A stretch of 63,734 nucleotides of DNA from Chlamydiota bacterium (GCA_013287705.1 JABDDH010000002.1:1-63734), one strand, 5' to 3'; positions 29,189 to 39,005 are shown, numbered from the stretch's first letter. Numbers and translations: made by a program. Notes: generated by a model not told the origin, from the letters alone.

Positions 29189-30973
29189 ATGATCGACCTC
29201 TCCCGTTTCCCAGAAGAGCCCGGCGTCTACCTGATGAAGGATGGTAAGGGGGCCGTTCTTTACATCGGCAAAGCAAAAAAACTGCGTACCAGACTCAAAC
29301 AGTATTTTGTTCCGGGAAGAGATGGAAGAGCCATGGTCCCCTTCCTGACCTCTCATGTCACTCACATTGACACGATCTTAGTTCCAACAGAAGAAGAGGC
29401 ACTGCTTCTTGAAAATCGCTTAATTAAGAGCCATCAACCGAAATTCAACGCTCTTCTCAAAGACGATAAGACCTTTATTAGTCTGATGATCAATAGTAAA
29501 GATCCGTGGCCACGCTTGCAACTTGTTCGTTATAAAGGCCGACCAAAAAAAGAAGGACTCTATTTCGGCCCCTATACCAATGCCCTCGCAGCAAGAGCCT
29601 CTGCAGAACATCTCTCTAAGATCTTTCCGCTGCGACAATGTTCCGATGAGGAGCTAAAGCTTCGCACACGGCCTTGTATTTTGCATGGGATTGGAAGATG
29701 TATCGCTCCGTGTGTGAATCTCTGCAGCCATACAGAGTACGATGGATTTGTTAATGAGACTATTGCCTTTTTAAAAGGAGAAGATCAGACAATTATCAGA
29801 AGGCTTAAAAAAGAGATGGAAAGTGCGTCAGAGGCGCTTGAGTTTGAAAAAGCAGGGCACCTGCTCCAAACCATCCAGCATCTAGAGTATGTAGTTGGAA
29901 CGAGAAAAAAAGAGCTAAAAACCTCAAAAGACGCCTCTGATCTGATCGGCCTATATCGCGAGGCAACTAGCGTGATGGTCGTTGTTCTCTTGTTTCGCGA
30001 TGGAACCCTTGTTGGATCAGAACACGATCTTTTTTCCGATATTGCCGAAGATGACACAGAACTCCTCTCCTCGTATCTGCTACAAAAATATCAGCACAAA
30101 CAAGATCTGCCAAAAAAAATCTTGAGCCCAACCCCTCTTCCTAAAACTCTAGAAAAACTCCTCGGGATCCCCATAAAGCGCTCAAAAAACTCTTTAAGTC
30201 TTGTTGCTGTAAAAAATGCAGAAGCGCTCTTTAAACAAGAAAAACAGGATACGGACAAACGAGAAAAAAAGCTCCTTGACCTCTCAGATCTTTTGCACCT
30301 CAATCGCTACCCCAAACGGATCGACTGTTTCGACACCTCTAACCTCTCTTGCACAAACCCCGTTGCAGCTGTCGTCTCTTTCCTAGACGGTCTCTATGAT
30401 AAAAGTCGCACACGCCTATTTAAAATAAAAAATACAAATAGAGGCGATGATTACGGGGCAATGCGTGAGACTCTTGAGCGACGCCTTCTTCGAGCAGAAA
30501 AAGAAGATGACCTCCCCGACCTGATTATCCTTGATGGGGGCAAAGGACAACTGAATATTGGAATTGAATTACTTAAAGAATTGAATATTGTCACAGTTGA
30601 CCTGATTGCTCTTGCTAAAGAGTCAAGCCGCCACGATAAAGGCCTGAGTCAAGAAAAAATTTTCCTCACAACTCAAGATGCGCCGATCCTCTTAGCGCGC
30701 AACTCTCCCCTCCTCTTTCTGCTCCAGAAAATCCGCGATGAGGTCCATCGGGTGGCCATCGGCTTCCACCGCAAAAAGCGGTCCCAAAACCTCATACAGA
30801 GCGCCCTCGAAGGGATCCCTGGTATTGGACCCAAAAAAAGAGCGCTGCTTCTCGGCCACTTTGGTAGCGTCAAACGGGTCAAAGAGGCGTCCCAAGAAGA
30901 GCTTGAGCAAGTTCCAAGACTCTCTCAAAAAGAGATTGAACAGATCATCCAGTGGCGCAACACAAATCAGTAA
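29189..30973 (+). CDS. uvrC: Excinuclease ABC subunit C
   Basis: GIY-YIG domain (PGVYLMKDGKGAVLYIGKAKKLRTRLKQYF), UVR motif, IDCFDTSNL, GIPGIGPKKRALLLGHFGS. Confidence 0.95.
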   Translation: MIDLSRFPEEPGVYLMKDGKGAVLYIGKAKKLRTRLKQYFVPGRDGRAMVPFLTSHVTHIDTILVPTEEEALLLENRLIKSHQPKFNALLKDDKTFISLMINSKDPWPRLQLVRYKGRPKKEGLYFGPYTNALAARASAEHLSKIFPLRQCSDEELKLRTRPCILHGIGRCIAPCVNLCSHTEYDGFVNETIAFLKGEDQTIIRRLKKEMESASEALEFEKAGHLLQTIQHLEYVVGTRKKELKTSKDASDLIGLYREATSVMVVVLLFRDGTLVGSEHDLFSDIAEDDTELLSSYLLQKYQHKQDLPKKILSPTPLPKTLEKLLGIPIKRSKNSLSLVAVKNAEALFKQEKQDTDKREKKLLDLSDLLHLNRYPKRIDCFDTSNLSCTNPVAAVVSFLDGLYDKSRTRLFKIKNTNRGDDYGAMRETLERRLLRAEKEDDLPDLIILDGGKGQLNIGIELLKELNIVTVDLIALAKESSRHDKGLSQEKIFLTTQDAPILLARNSPLLFLLQKIRDEVHRVAIGFHRKKRSQNLIQSALEGIPGIGPKKRALLLGHFGSVKRVKEASQEELEQVPRLSQKEIEQIIQWRNTNQ

Positions 30974-31111
30974 ATTTTTTACCACTTCTCTTCTTGTAAA
31001 CATTTATTTGTTTGTTAAAAAACGCAATTAAAAATAATTAATCGTATTGTTAATTAAACTAACAAGTTGTATTATTTTACTAAGAACAAACAAAACAACA
31101 AGGAAAGAACA

Positions 31112-32500
31112 ATGGCAAAGCCTACAAATCCTTTAAATGTATTTACTAATACACCGCACGAATTGCTTGCAGAAGCTTCAAGACTTGCGAATGGTAATCG
31201 ACAATGCCAACAAGCAATTAGTGGAGTAGAGGAAACATTTTGTTTATTAACACCAGCTCTCGTTCAGATACAAAAACAAAATATTAATAAAATAGAAATT
31301 AACCCTATACAAGGCTTATTAAACCCACTGGTTGCTGAAATAAAACAGATCACGCCAGAAGCGGCTCAATTAGATTCAGAAAAAAGGTTAACATTTGTTC
31401 AACAAATCGTGGCTTTAGCAAATCAAATTGCTACAAAAATTTTGGGGACAAAGAACTATGACGCACAATTTTTTAGAGAGATGAATCAAGGGCTCATCCC
31501 TATAGCTCTGGATATTCAATCTTCCTTGGACAAGATTCTTCGCCCGCCAAGCGTCGTTCCCTGCCCAGCCGCTGCTGCCTACGAAGAAATGGCGGCACAG
31601 CCAACACCTGAGAAACAAGAGGAAACAATAGCTGCTGTACCAGTAGTGACAGAACCACTCCCTGCACCACAAGAAGAAGCGCCCTCCCAAGAGCCAGAAC
31701 TTTTGCCTATTGCTGGATGCAGCTGGGAAAAAGATGCAAAACTTAAAACTGCTTTACAAACAACATGGAACAAAGCTTTTACACAAGCTACAGAGTTGCC
31801 AGAATCGCGCTCACGCAATGTGCTTCTTAAAGAGTTAACCCGTGTTAAAGAAGCACTTAATGGCACTTACAAACCGTATGTTTCAAGCGAGGTTCAGCGT
31901 ATGACCCTAGAAGAATTGCAATACAAGATGCCAGAGGCACAACAGGCAGCGCTTCGCCCACTCCTAACAGAACTCATCGCGCAACTAGAAGCTGCTATGG
32001 AATCTGCCCTAAACACACCCCAAGCGGACCAGGCACTCTCCTTTACAGCACTCTGCATTGAGAGAATGAGTCATCTTGTAGAAGAGTTTTCAAGGTACAC
32101 CCCAAAACCGACTGTTAGACAAACCGTTGCTGATACCATTGGCCTTGCGGCTATGGCACACCTTGTCTCAACAAAAAAAGAAAATGAACCAATTAGCGAA
32201 GAAGTTTTAGCCGAAAGAGGGATTCTTGTCTCTCGACAGCTGCAAATGGCTAACGAAGTGCGGGGAATGGGACCTCTTTTCAGCTCCCTAAAGGCCAGCG
32301 ATGCAATCGCTCTCCAACTGCGCGCTGTCGCAGCTGAACTCAACGCACCAAAAACTGTTGCAGAAAAACCGCTCGCCGTAGAAGAAGGTCCAGGCTTTTT
32401 AGCCTCCGTTCTCGCGGACCTAGCAGTGATTGGGAACTTCTTTTCTTGGCTTGGAAGTTTGATTGCGAGCTGCTTTTCCAGCAGCTCTGAAGAGGAGTAA
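31112..32500 (+). CDS. Hypothetical protein (~462 aa) with Pro/Glu-rich linker and C-terminal hydrophobic segment
   Basis: AGGA before ATG 31112; C-terminus GFLASVLADLAVIGNFFSWLGSLIASCFSSSSEEE. Confidence 0.7.
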   Translation: MAKPTNPLNVFTNTPHELLAEASRLANGNRQCQQAISGVEETFCLLTPALVQIQKQNINKIEINPIQGLLNPLVAEIKQITPEAAQLDSEKRLTFVQQIVALANQIATKILGTKNYDAQFFREMNQGLIPIALDIQSSLDKILRPPSVVPCPAAAAYEEMAAQPTPEKQEETIAAVPVVTEPLPAPQEEAPSQEPELLPIAGCSWEKDAKLKTALQTTWNKAFTQATELPESRSRNVLLKELTRVKEALNGTYKPYVSSEVQRMTLEELQYKMPEAQQAALRPLLTELIAQLEAAMESALNTPQADQALSFTALCIERMSHLVEEFSRYTPKPTVRQTVADTIGLAAMAHLVSTKKENEPISEEVLAERGILVSRQLQMANEVRGMGPLFSSLKASDAIALQLRAVAAELNAPKTVAEKPLAVEEGPGFLASVLADLAVIGNFFSWLGSLIASCFSSSSEEE

Positions 32501-32508
32501 AAAAAGTT

Positions 32509-32814
32509 CTACCAGCTCGCCTTGATGATGCCCGGGATCAAGCCTTTATTGGCCATCTCGCGGAAACAGAGGCGGGAGAGTTTGAACTTGCGGAGATACC
32601 CACGGGCACGACCTGTCAATGCGCAGCGATTGCGCAGACGGACAGCTGATGAGTTGCGTGGCATTTTGTTGAGCTGAATCTGTGCGGCTAAGCGCTCTTC
32701 ATCCGATTTATTCATGTCAATGACGGCAGCTTTCAGTTTCTGTCTCTTATCCCATTTCAACTGAACCATACGCTCACGCTTTTTCTGCTTTGCAATAGAA
32801 GATTTTTTTGCCAT
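32509..32814 (-). CDS. rpsN: 30S ribosomal protein S14 (zinc-free long form)
   Basis: [17 protein letters not shown]...[41 protein letters not shown]. Confidence 0.95.
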   Translation of the reverse strand: MAKKSSIAKQKKRERMVQLKWDKRQKLKAAVIDMNKSDEERLAAQIQLNKMPRNSSAVRLRNRCALTGRARGYLRKFKLSRLCFREMANKGLIPGIIKASW

Positions 32815-32828
32815 AGATTTCCGTTAAA

Positions 32829-32966
32829 TTATTTTTTACGAGCAGGACCTTTCTGTCTCTGCTTCCGATTTGGATCTATCTTGTTAATGACGTAGACTCG
32901 CCCCTGACGTCTTACAATTTTATCCCCTTTTGTAGGGTCTGCTTTAATCGATGCTCTAACTTTCAT
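32829..32966 (-). CDS. rpmJ: 50S ribosomal protein L36
   Basis: [40 protein letters not shown], internal ATG of the listed ORF. Confidence 0.92.
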   Translation of the reverse strand: MKVRASIKADPTKGDKIVRRQGRVYVINKIDPNRKQRQKGPARKK

Positions 32967-33112
32967 ACGATTCCTAATACTTGTTCTATCAAAAGCAGTG
33001 TTATACAAGATCTTGGCCTTTCTATGCAAGAGTTGATTTTTCTTGTTGCCGATTTTGAACATTTATCCTATACTGGAGACGTAAAAATTAAATTGATACC
33101 ACTTTTTAAGGG

Positions 33113-33589
33113 ATGAACAATGAAACGCACCTATCAGCCGAGCAAAAAGAAAAGACAAACAACCTGCGGATTCCGCAAGCGCATGAAGACAAAAGACGGC
33201 CGCAAAATCATCAATCGCAGAAGAAGATCGGGCAGAGTAGCGTTGACGACCGCCTAAGACTTCCGAAAAGCGCCCGTCTTCTCTCTAGAGATCAGTTTCG
33301 CAGCCTTCAGAGGTCCGGTTGTCAATGGGCGGGAAGTCTGATCTTTGTTCAATACAGAGAAGGGCGCTCCTCGATGCCTAAACTTGGGCTGACTGTTTCG
33401 CGCAAGTATGGGAAAGCCCATATGCGTAATCGCTTTAAACGTGTTGTACGCGAAGCCTTTCGCCAGCTCCTCCCCTCTCTTCCCATAGGCATTGAGTTAA
33501 ATATTTTACCAAGGACACCACACTCTAATCCCCCAACAAGCGCCGCTATTTTAATCGAACTGGAAAAACTTCTATGTGTTCTGCATTAA
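33113..33589 (+). CDS. rnpA: Ribonuclease P protein component, with N-terminal extension read through rpmH in another frame
   Basis: [19 protein letters not shown]...[27 protein letters not shown]. The only in-frame ATG/GTG/TTG upstream of this core is ATG 33113. Confidence 0.85.
   Translation: MNNETHLSAEQKEKTNNLRIPQAHEDKRRPQNHQSQKKIGQSSVDDRLRLPKSARLLSRDQFRSLQRSGCQWAGSLIFVQYREGRSSMPKLGLTVSRKYGKAHMRNRFKRVVREAFRQLLPSLPIGIELNILPRTPHSNPPTSAAILIELEKLLCVLH
33120..33257 (+). CDS. rpmH: 50S ribosomal protein L34, nested within the rnpA ORF
   Basis: Translation [49 protein letters not shown] 8 nt upstream of the ATG. Confidence 0.96.
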   Translation: MKRTYQPSKKKRQTTCGFRKRMKTKDGRKIINRRRRSGRVALTTA

Positions 33590-35520
33590 ATGAAGAACAA
33601 AAACGGGCCGTCCAGACAACAGAGAAGCGTCTCTTAATTCTCGCAGGCGCAGGAAGTGGCAAAACAAGCGTTCTTGTCCACAGAATCGCCCACCTCATTG
33701 AAAAAGGAGTCCCTCCATCAGCTATCTTAGGGCTTACCTTTACAAATAAAGCCGCCAAAGAGATGCGAGAGCGCGTCGCAAAAAAAGTCTCAAAAGAGGC
33801 ATCAAAGGCCGTAACTCTTTCAACATTTCATAGCTTCTGTATGCAGATTCTACGCAAAGAGATCCACCGCCTGGGCTATACACGAGAATTTAGTCTTTAT
33901 GGAGAGCGGGAAATCAAGCGTCTGGTAACAGAACTCGCACGCAACCTTTTAGAGCATGAAGGAGACCTCCCTTCGCTTGAAAAGAGTCTTGAGCTGATCT
34001 CGGGGGCAAAAAATCGTGGGGAAAAAGAACTCACAGGCTCTTCCCAAATCACACAAGAGCTCTTTGCTCACCTAGAGAGCTGCATGCGCGCCTATAATGC
34101 CGTCGATTTTGACTCTCTTTTGTCTCTTACAGTACAACTCTTTGAACAGTTTCCAGATCTTTTGGAAACCTATCAAGAACAGTACCGCTATATCATGATC
34201 GATGAGTACCAAGATACCAATCCGATTCAATATCGGCTGGCGTCGCTACTTTCTGCAAAATACAACAACCTATGCGTTGTCGGCGATGATGACCAGTCGA
34301 TCTACGGCTGGCGCGGCGCTGAAATTCGCCACATCCTACAATTTTCTGCAGATACAACGATTAAACTCGAACAGAACTACAGATCAACCCCAACGATCTT
34401 AAAGGCTGCAAATGGGCTGATTGCTCACAATGTTGAGCGCCACAACAAAAACCTCTGGAGCCAAAAGGAATCTGGTGAAAAGATCCAACTCTTCTGTGCC
34501 CCATCAGAAGTAGAAGAGGCGGAAGCTTGCGTCCACAGGATTATTAAGCTCTGCAAAAAAGAGAATCTCCGCTGGAATGAGTGTGCCATCCTCTACCGCT
34601 CAAACCTTCTAACACAAGCCTTTGAACAAGCATTGATGCAAGCTTGCTGGGAAAAAAATGGGCAGTGGATGCGCGGGGTCCCGTATAAGATCTTTGGCGG
34701 AACAGAGTTTTACGAAAGGAGTGAAATCAAGGATCTCCTCGCTTATTTAAGGGTGATCACAAATCCAGACGATCAAGAGGCGCTTTTGCGCATTATCAAC
34801 GTCCCAAGACGCGGCATCTCTGATAAGACCTTAGACTGCCTGACGCAGATCAACCGCACAGAAGGGATATCTTTGTTTTCTGTTCTCAAGCGCTTTGCAA
34901 CAGAAAAGCAGACTCTATTGCAAGAACGCGCCGTCCACTCCATTGCGCAATTTGTCGAGCTCATTGAAAAAGCCCAAGAAAAATTCAAACCTCAAAGACT
35001 CAAAGAGAGTCTTGAGTGGCTCATCCAAACTATTGACTACACAAGAGCCATTCAAGAGGAGGTAAAGAGTGAAAAGATGCGCGCCTTTAAACAAGAAAAT
35101 GTCACCCAATTTGTCACAAGTCTTGATGCGTATGAAAAAGAGGAAAATGACGGCTCTTTGCATCAATTTCTAATGAACTCTACATTGAATCAAGAGAGCC
35201 CCTTTGCGCATAAAAACCTCTCAGAGGACCGGGTTAATTTAATGACATTTCACAGTGCAAAAGGGCTTGAATTCCCCGCCTGCTTCCTCATCGGCCTGGA
35301 AGACCATCTCATTCCCCATGAAAAGAGCCTCTCTGAAACGGGTGTTGAAGAAGAGCGTAGACTCCTCTATGTCGCCATCACAAGAGCCAAACGCTTTCTC
35401 ACCTTAAGCATGGCCCAAACGCGCAAACGCATGGGCAAATCCACCCCCTCAACCCCCTCCCGATTCCTCTTTGAAATTCCCCAAGAGCTCATTCAGATCT
35501 CGTCCTGGAAAGATATTTAA
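33574..35520 (+). CDS. UvrD/PcrA-type superfamily 1 helicase
   Basis: [72 protein letters not shown]. Confidence 0.93.
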   Translation: MCSALNEEQKRAVQTTEKRLLILAGAGSGKTSVLVHRIAHLIEKGVPPSAILGLTFTNKAAKEMRERVAKKVSKEASKAVTLSTFHSFCMQILRKEIHRLGYTREFSLYGEREIKRLVTELARNLLEHEGDLPSLEKSLELISGAKNRGEKELTGSSQITQELFAHLESCMRAYNAVDFDSLLSLTVQLFEQFPDLLETYQEQYRYIMIDEYQDTNPIQYRLASLLSAKYNNLCVVGDDDQSIYGWRGAEIRHILQFSADTTIKLEQNYRSTPTILKAANGLIAHNVERHNKNLWSQKESGEKIQLFCAPSEVEEAEACVHRIIKLCKKENLRWNECAILYRSNLLTQAFEQALMQACWEKNGQWMRGVPYKIFGGTEFYERSEIKDLLAYLRVITNPDDQEALLRIINVPRRGISDKTLDCLTQINRTEGISLFSVLKRFATEKQTLLQERAVHSIAQFVELIEKAQEKFKPQRLKESLEWLIQTIDYTRAIQEEVKSEKMRAFKQENVTQFVTSLDAYEKEENDGSLHQFLMNSTLNQESPFAHKNLSEDRVNLMTFHSAKGLEFPACFLIGLEDHLIPHEKSLSETGVEEERRLLYVAITRAKRFLTLSMAQTRKRMGKSTPSTPSRFLFEIPQELIQISSWKDI

Positions 35521-35521
35521 C

Positions 35522-35866
35522 TTATGAATCTTTCGCTGCAAGTCCGAGCAGTAAATCCTCTTCACGCATTTTTGGCACAAGTTCTTCTAATTGGTCTACT
35601 GCCAGCGCAACTTCAAAGATTCCGTATACTGCTATGCGGCCACTTAACACAAGTTTTGTAGACATATCTGTATACTCAGAGATGCGCGCCATAACTGGAA
35701 AATTTTCAGGCTCTCCCTTACCTGGGTATTTCCCAAATTTAAGTGCCAGCTCTTCAGAAGTTGGGAGTCGTAAAGTAGACCCGTCACAACCAATCAGACG
35801 AAAGCCTCTCCAGAGACCAGCTTTAGGAGCTGCAGTATAATTCACTTTTGGAAGATTTTGCAGAAA
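35522..35866 (-). pseudogene. IS4-like DDE transposase fragment
   Basis: FLQNLPKVNYTAAPKAGLWRGFRLIGCDGSTLRLPTSEELALKFG; the frame stays open up to MITE copy 3, and the catalytic C-terminal part is missing. Confidence 0.7.
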
Positions 35867-35989
35867 CTCGACTTTGCAACTTTTTGGGACCGCCTGCCTC
35901 GTCTATTTGCTCTTGGCCGTTTGGCCATAGGTCAAACGGCCAAGAGCAAATAGACGAGGCAGGCGGTCCCAAAAAGTTGCAAGGTCGAG
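35867..35989. mobile_element. MITE-like element, copy 3: 123-bp near-perfect palindrome (dimer of one half of the element)
   Basis: CTCGACTTTGCAACTTTTTGGGACCGCCTGCCTCGTCTATTTGCTCTTGGCCGTTTGGCC then its inverse; lacks the central CTGTTTATTTTCTAAGG hairpin; flanks AGAAA / AGAGA. Confidence 0.88.
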
Positions 35990-36073
35990 AGAGAAGTAAA
36001 TATTTTTATATGCAATTTAAAATTGATGATCGAAGGGGGAAGAGCCGGTTGGTAACCCTTTTGCCCATCCTCG

Positions 36074-37228
36074 CTAAATCTGAGACTGAAGATAAGCGAT
36101 TGTCTGGGCAAGTTCCGGCTTTGCGGGCTCTGGCGCTTGGAGGTAGGATATCTCTGCATATTTCAGCGCCCGAGCCGCTTCGTCACGACTAAAGAGAAAC
36201 TGTGCAATGAGCCAGTTGATCTGCCAGCTCTCTTCGGGATCTTGAAACTGTTCAATGTATCTGATCAGAGGACGAATCACCTCTTTTAAGGAGCCTTTTT
36301 TATTTAGTTTAGAGCGATTTTTTTCAAAATCTAAGAGAGCAAGCTTCAGATGAGTCCCCAATTCGTTTGTCGGATCTTTCTCTTCAATTTTTTTGCGCAA
36401 AAAGACGACTTCTTTATCTTTTACACGCCTTTCTTGAAGAAGCAGAGAATACTGCTCAATTAAAAAAAAGAGTGAGCGATCTCCTTTAAGCCCAACTTCT
36501 AAAATCCTCCTTTGATCCTCAAAGCGCACAAGTTTTTTTGCGACAAGAAAAAAAGATTCAAGTTCCGATTCTTCTAAAAGGCTTATATCTCCTTGTAGCG
36601 CAGATGTCAGCTTTTGATAGTCGGCGTATAACTCTACTATTTGTGTCACAAAATAACTGGGGGTTGATGGCCGATAATCCACTCGCGCCATCTCCTCTCC
36701 CTCTGGATTGAGCAAAAGAAGTAAAGGCGCCTTTTCCACATGAAAAACTTCAGGGGTATCACTAAAAACAAGAAGAAACTTTCCCTGCAAAGGCTGTATA
36801 AATAGAGGATTATTTAAAATGTCTGCGCAGATCTTCTCTGACCATGGACAGTCATGGTTGTTGATCAGCGCAAGCAAAATCGGCTTCTGATCAATTTGAG
36901 ACAACTTCTTTGTTTTCTGGAAATCATCACTCCAATAGCGTAAACTGGGCAAGAGAGGAGGCATCTCCTCGATCTCAACAAAAGGATCGACAGCTAAGAG
37001 ATGTGTTGAGATAAAGATTGCTAACAGAAGAAACCCGCACCTCGACTTTGCAACTTTTTGGGCTTGACGGCCTCGAGATATTTGTTCTTGGCGCTGTTTA
37101 TTTTCTAAGGAAGGGGTTAAAAAACCCTTCCTTAGAAAATAAACAGCTGAGTTTGGTCGTAGGCCAAACGGCCAAGAGCAAATAGACGAGGCAAGCGGTC
37201 CCAAAAAGTTGCAAAGTCGAGTGTACAT
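36074..37228 (-). CDS. Secreted thioredoxin-fold/TPR-like protein whose N-terminal ~60 codons are read through MITE copy 4
   Basis: RCGFLLLAIFISTHLLAVDPF signal-like segment at the element boundary, then thioredoxin-like NHDCPWSEKICADIL and helical C-terminus. The ORF starts at ATG 37228, outside the element. Confidence 0.7.
   Translation of the reverse strand: MYTRLCNFLGPLASSICSWPFGLRPNSAVYFLRKGFLTPSLENKQRQEQISRGRQAQKVAKSRCGFLLLAIFISTHLLAVDPFVEIEEMPPLLPSLRYWSDDFQKTKKLSQIDQKPILLALINNHDCPWSEKICADILNNPLFIQPLQGKFLLVFSDTPEVFHVEKAPLLLLLNPEGEEMARVDYRPSTPSYFVTQIVELYADYQKLTSALQGDISLLEESELESFFLVAKKLVRFEDQRRILEVGLKGDRSLFFLIEQYSLLLQERRVKDKEVVFLRKKIEEKDPTNELGTHLKLALLDFEKNRSKLNKKGSLKEVIRPLIRYIEQFQDPEESWQINWLIAQFLFSRDEAARALKYAEISYLQAPEPAKPELAQTIAYLQSQI
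37041..37221. mobile_element. MITE-like palindromic element, copy 4 (181 bp)
   Basis: CTCGACTTTGCAACTTTTTGGGC ... CGGTCCCAAAAAGTTGCAAAGTCGAG; central palindrome CTGTTTATTTTCTAAGGAAGGG...CCTTCCTTAGAAAATAAACAG; flanks CGCAC/TGTAC at best degenerate. Confidence 0.88.
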
Positions 37229-37245
37229 ACTTTACCATATAGAAA

Positions 37246-37722
37246 ATGTTTCAATTTCCTCCTACTCTTATTTTGCGTCATAGACGAGAAAATCTAAAAA
37301 AATGCTCCCTTACAGGGCTAGAAGGACGCCCTGACATGCGTTTTTTCACCTACCCTGACGCTCAGTTACCCGACCTTTCTAACTATATTCTGCTCACGCT
37401 CGGGGCCCCTCCACTCTCCTGTGCAGATTCTCATTTGGGAATCGTGCTCGTTGACGGGACATGGCGCTATGCAGAGAAGATGGTTCAATCGCTCTATGTA
37501 GCGGAAGCAACAAAAAGACCACAAAAGGCCCTCGAACGCAGCCTGCCCCCGCTCTGTACAACCGCCTATCCAAGAAAGCCTAACCCAGAAGGGGGCCTCG
37601 CTTCAGTCGAAGCACTCTTTTACGCCTACAAAATCCTTGGACGTACAACAGACGGAATCCTTGACCACTACTACTTTCGTGAAAATTTTTTAAACAATTT
37701 TCCTAATAGACTTTTTCCATAA
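37246..37722 (+). CDS. DTW/Tsr3-like aminocarboxypropyltransferase family protein
   Basis: LRHRRENLKKCSLTGLEGRPDMRFFTYPD...LVDGTWRYAEKMVQ. Confidence 0.65.
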   Translation: MFQFPPTLILRHRRENLKKCSLTGLEGRPDMRFFTYPDAQLPDLSNYILLTLGAPPLSCADSHLGIVLVDGTWRYAEKMVQSLYVAEATKRPQKALERSLPPLCTTAYPRKPNPEGGLASVEALFYAYKILGRTTDGILDHYYFRENFLNNFPNRLFP

Positions 37723-37736
37723 ATTTCTCTATCCTA

Positions 37737-39005
37737 ATGGCTGTGGAACAGAAAGTCTACTCACTCACAGAACATAAGCTCTCAAAAGACCGCATTGACC
37801 CCGATGCTCTCTATATTTTGGAGAAATTGCGCCATGCCGGTTTTATCGCTTACCTCGTCGGAGGCAGCGTCCGCGATCTTCTTTTAAATCGATCGCCCAA
37901 AGACTATGACATCTCAACGTCTGCAGAGCCCGAAGAGATTAAAAAAGTTTTTCGCAACTGCATCTTGATCGGAAGAAGATTCCGCTTGGCACATATTCGC
38001 TTTGGGAAAAAAATCATCGAAGTCTCGACATTTCGCTCAGGCGATCTAGAGTCAGACTCTCTAATTGTGCGCGATAATGAGTGGGGCTCGCAAGAAGAGG
38101 ATGTAATGCGGCGTGATTTCACAATCAACGGCCTCTTTTATGACTCTGCAAATGAGACCATCATCGATTATGTTGGAGGCTATCTCGATTTGCAAAAAGA
38201 GCTTTTGCGCACAATCGGCCAGCCTTTTTTGCGCTTCAAACAAGACCCTGTACGCATGTTACGCCTCTTAAAATTTCAAGCTCGATTTAGCTTTAAAATT
38301 GAAGATGAGAGTCACATTGCTATGCTGGAGTGCAGATCGGAAATCACCAAAAGCTCTCCTGCAAGAATTTTAGAAGAGGTTCTACGCATGCTTGAATCGG
38401 GCAGCTCTGCCTCATTTTTTCATCTCATTACAGAACATGGATTTTTGCAATTTCTAGTTCCTTCACTTGCGGCCTTCATGGAGGCAGATCCAACTGATGA
38501 GATCTTTTCTTATTTAGAAGAGATCGATGCAAAAATCCATGAATTTGCCGATCATCCGTTGCGCAGATCTATTCTGCTCTCCTGCCTTGGATTTCCTATG
38601 ATGCAACAGCGCATTAAAACCCATTATATCGAACGCAATCGCACCCCACACCTTGGAGAGATCCAAAATGAGGCGCACAACCTCATCCACGAAGTCTTCT
38701 CTCACTTTTTTCAAGTGCCGCGTCGCATAAAATTTGAAATCGCCTCAATTTTCACCTCTCAATATCGATTAACACCCATAGAGTCACGCACAAGAGGACG
38801 CAAGAGAATCCCCCATGATGCCGAATTTCCAGCAGCCATCGAATTTTTACAGATCAGAGCAGCTATTGAGCCTGGCCTCGAATCGACTTGGAAAGAGTGG
38901 GATGAAGCGTACCGCACCTTTATGGCCCACCCGCGCAAGCCGCGTGCACGCCGCCTCAGGAAGAAAAAAACAACTCCAACACCCGACAGCGCAGGTGAGA
39001 CGTGA
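37737..39005 (+). CDS. pcnB: Poly(A) polymerase / CCA-adding-like nucleotidyltransferase
   Basis: LVGGSVRDLLLNRSPKDYDISTSAEPEEIKKVF, RRDFTINGLFYD. Confidence 0.92.
   Translation: MAVEQKVYSLTEHKLSKDRIDPDALYILEKLRHAGFIAYLVGGSVRDLLLNRSPKDYDISTSAEPEEIKKVFRNCILIGRRFRLAHIRFGKKIIEVSTFRSGDLESDSLIVRDNEWGSQEEDVMRRDFTINGLFYDSANETIIDYVGGYLDLQKELLRTIGQPFLRFKQDPVRMLRLLKFQARFSFKIEDESHIAMLECRSEITKSSPARILEEVLRMLESGSSASFFHLITEHGFLQFLVPSLAAFMEADPTDEIFSYLEEIDAKIHEFADHPLRRSILLSCLGFPMMQQRIKTHYIERNRTPHLGEIQNEAHNLIHEVFSHFFQVPRRIKFEIASIFTSQYRLTPIESRTRGRKRIPHDAEFPAAIEFLQIRAAIEPGLESTWKEWDEAYRTFMAHPRKPRARRLRKKKTTPTPDSAGET

Noticed and set aside
32967-33062. N-terminal extension of the rpmJ ORF ([32 protein letters not shown])
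   Set aside because: L36 begins at the internal ATG 32966; the extension is just an open upstream frame.
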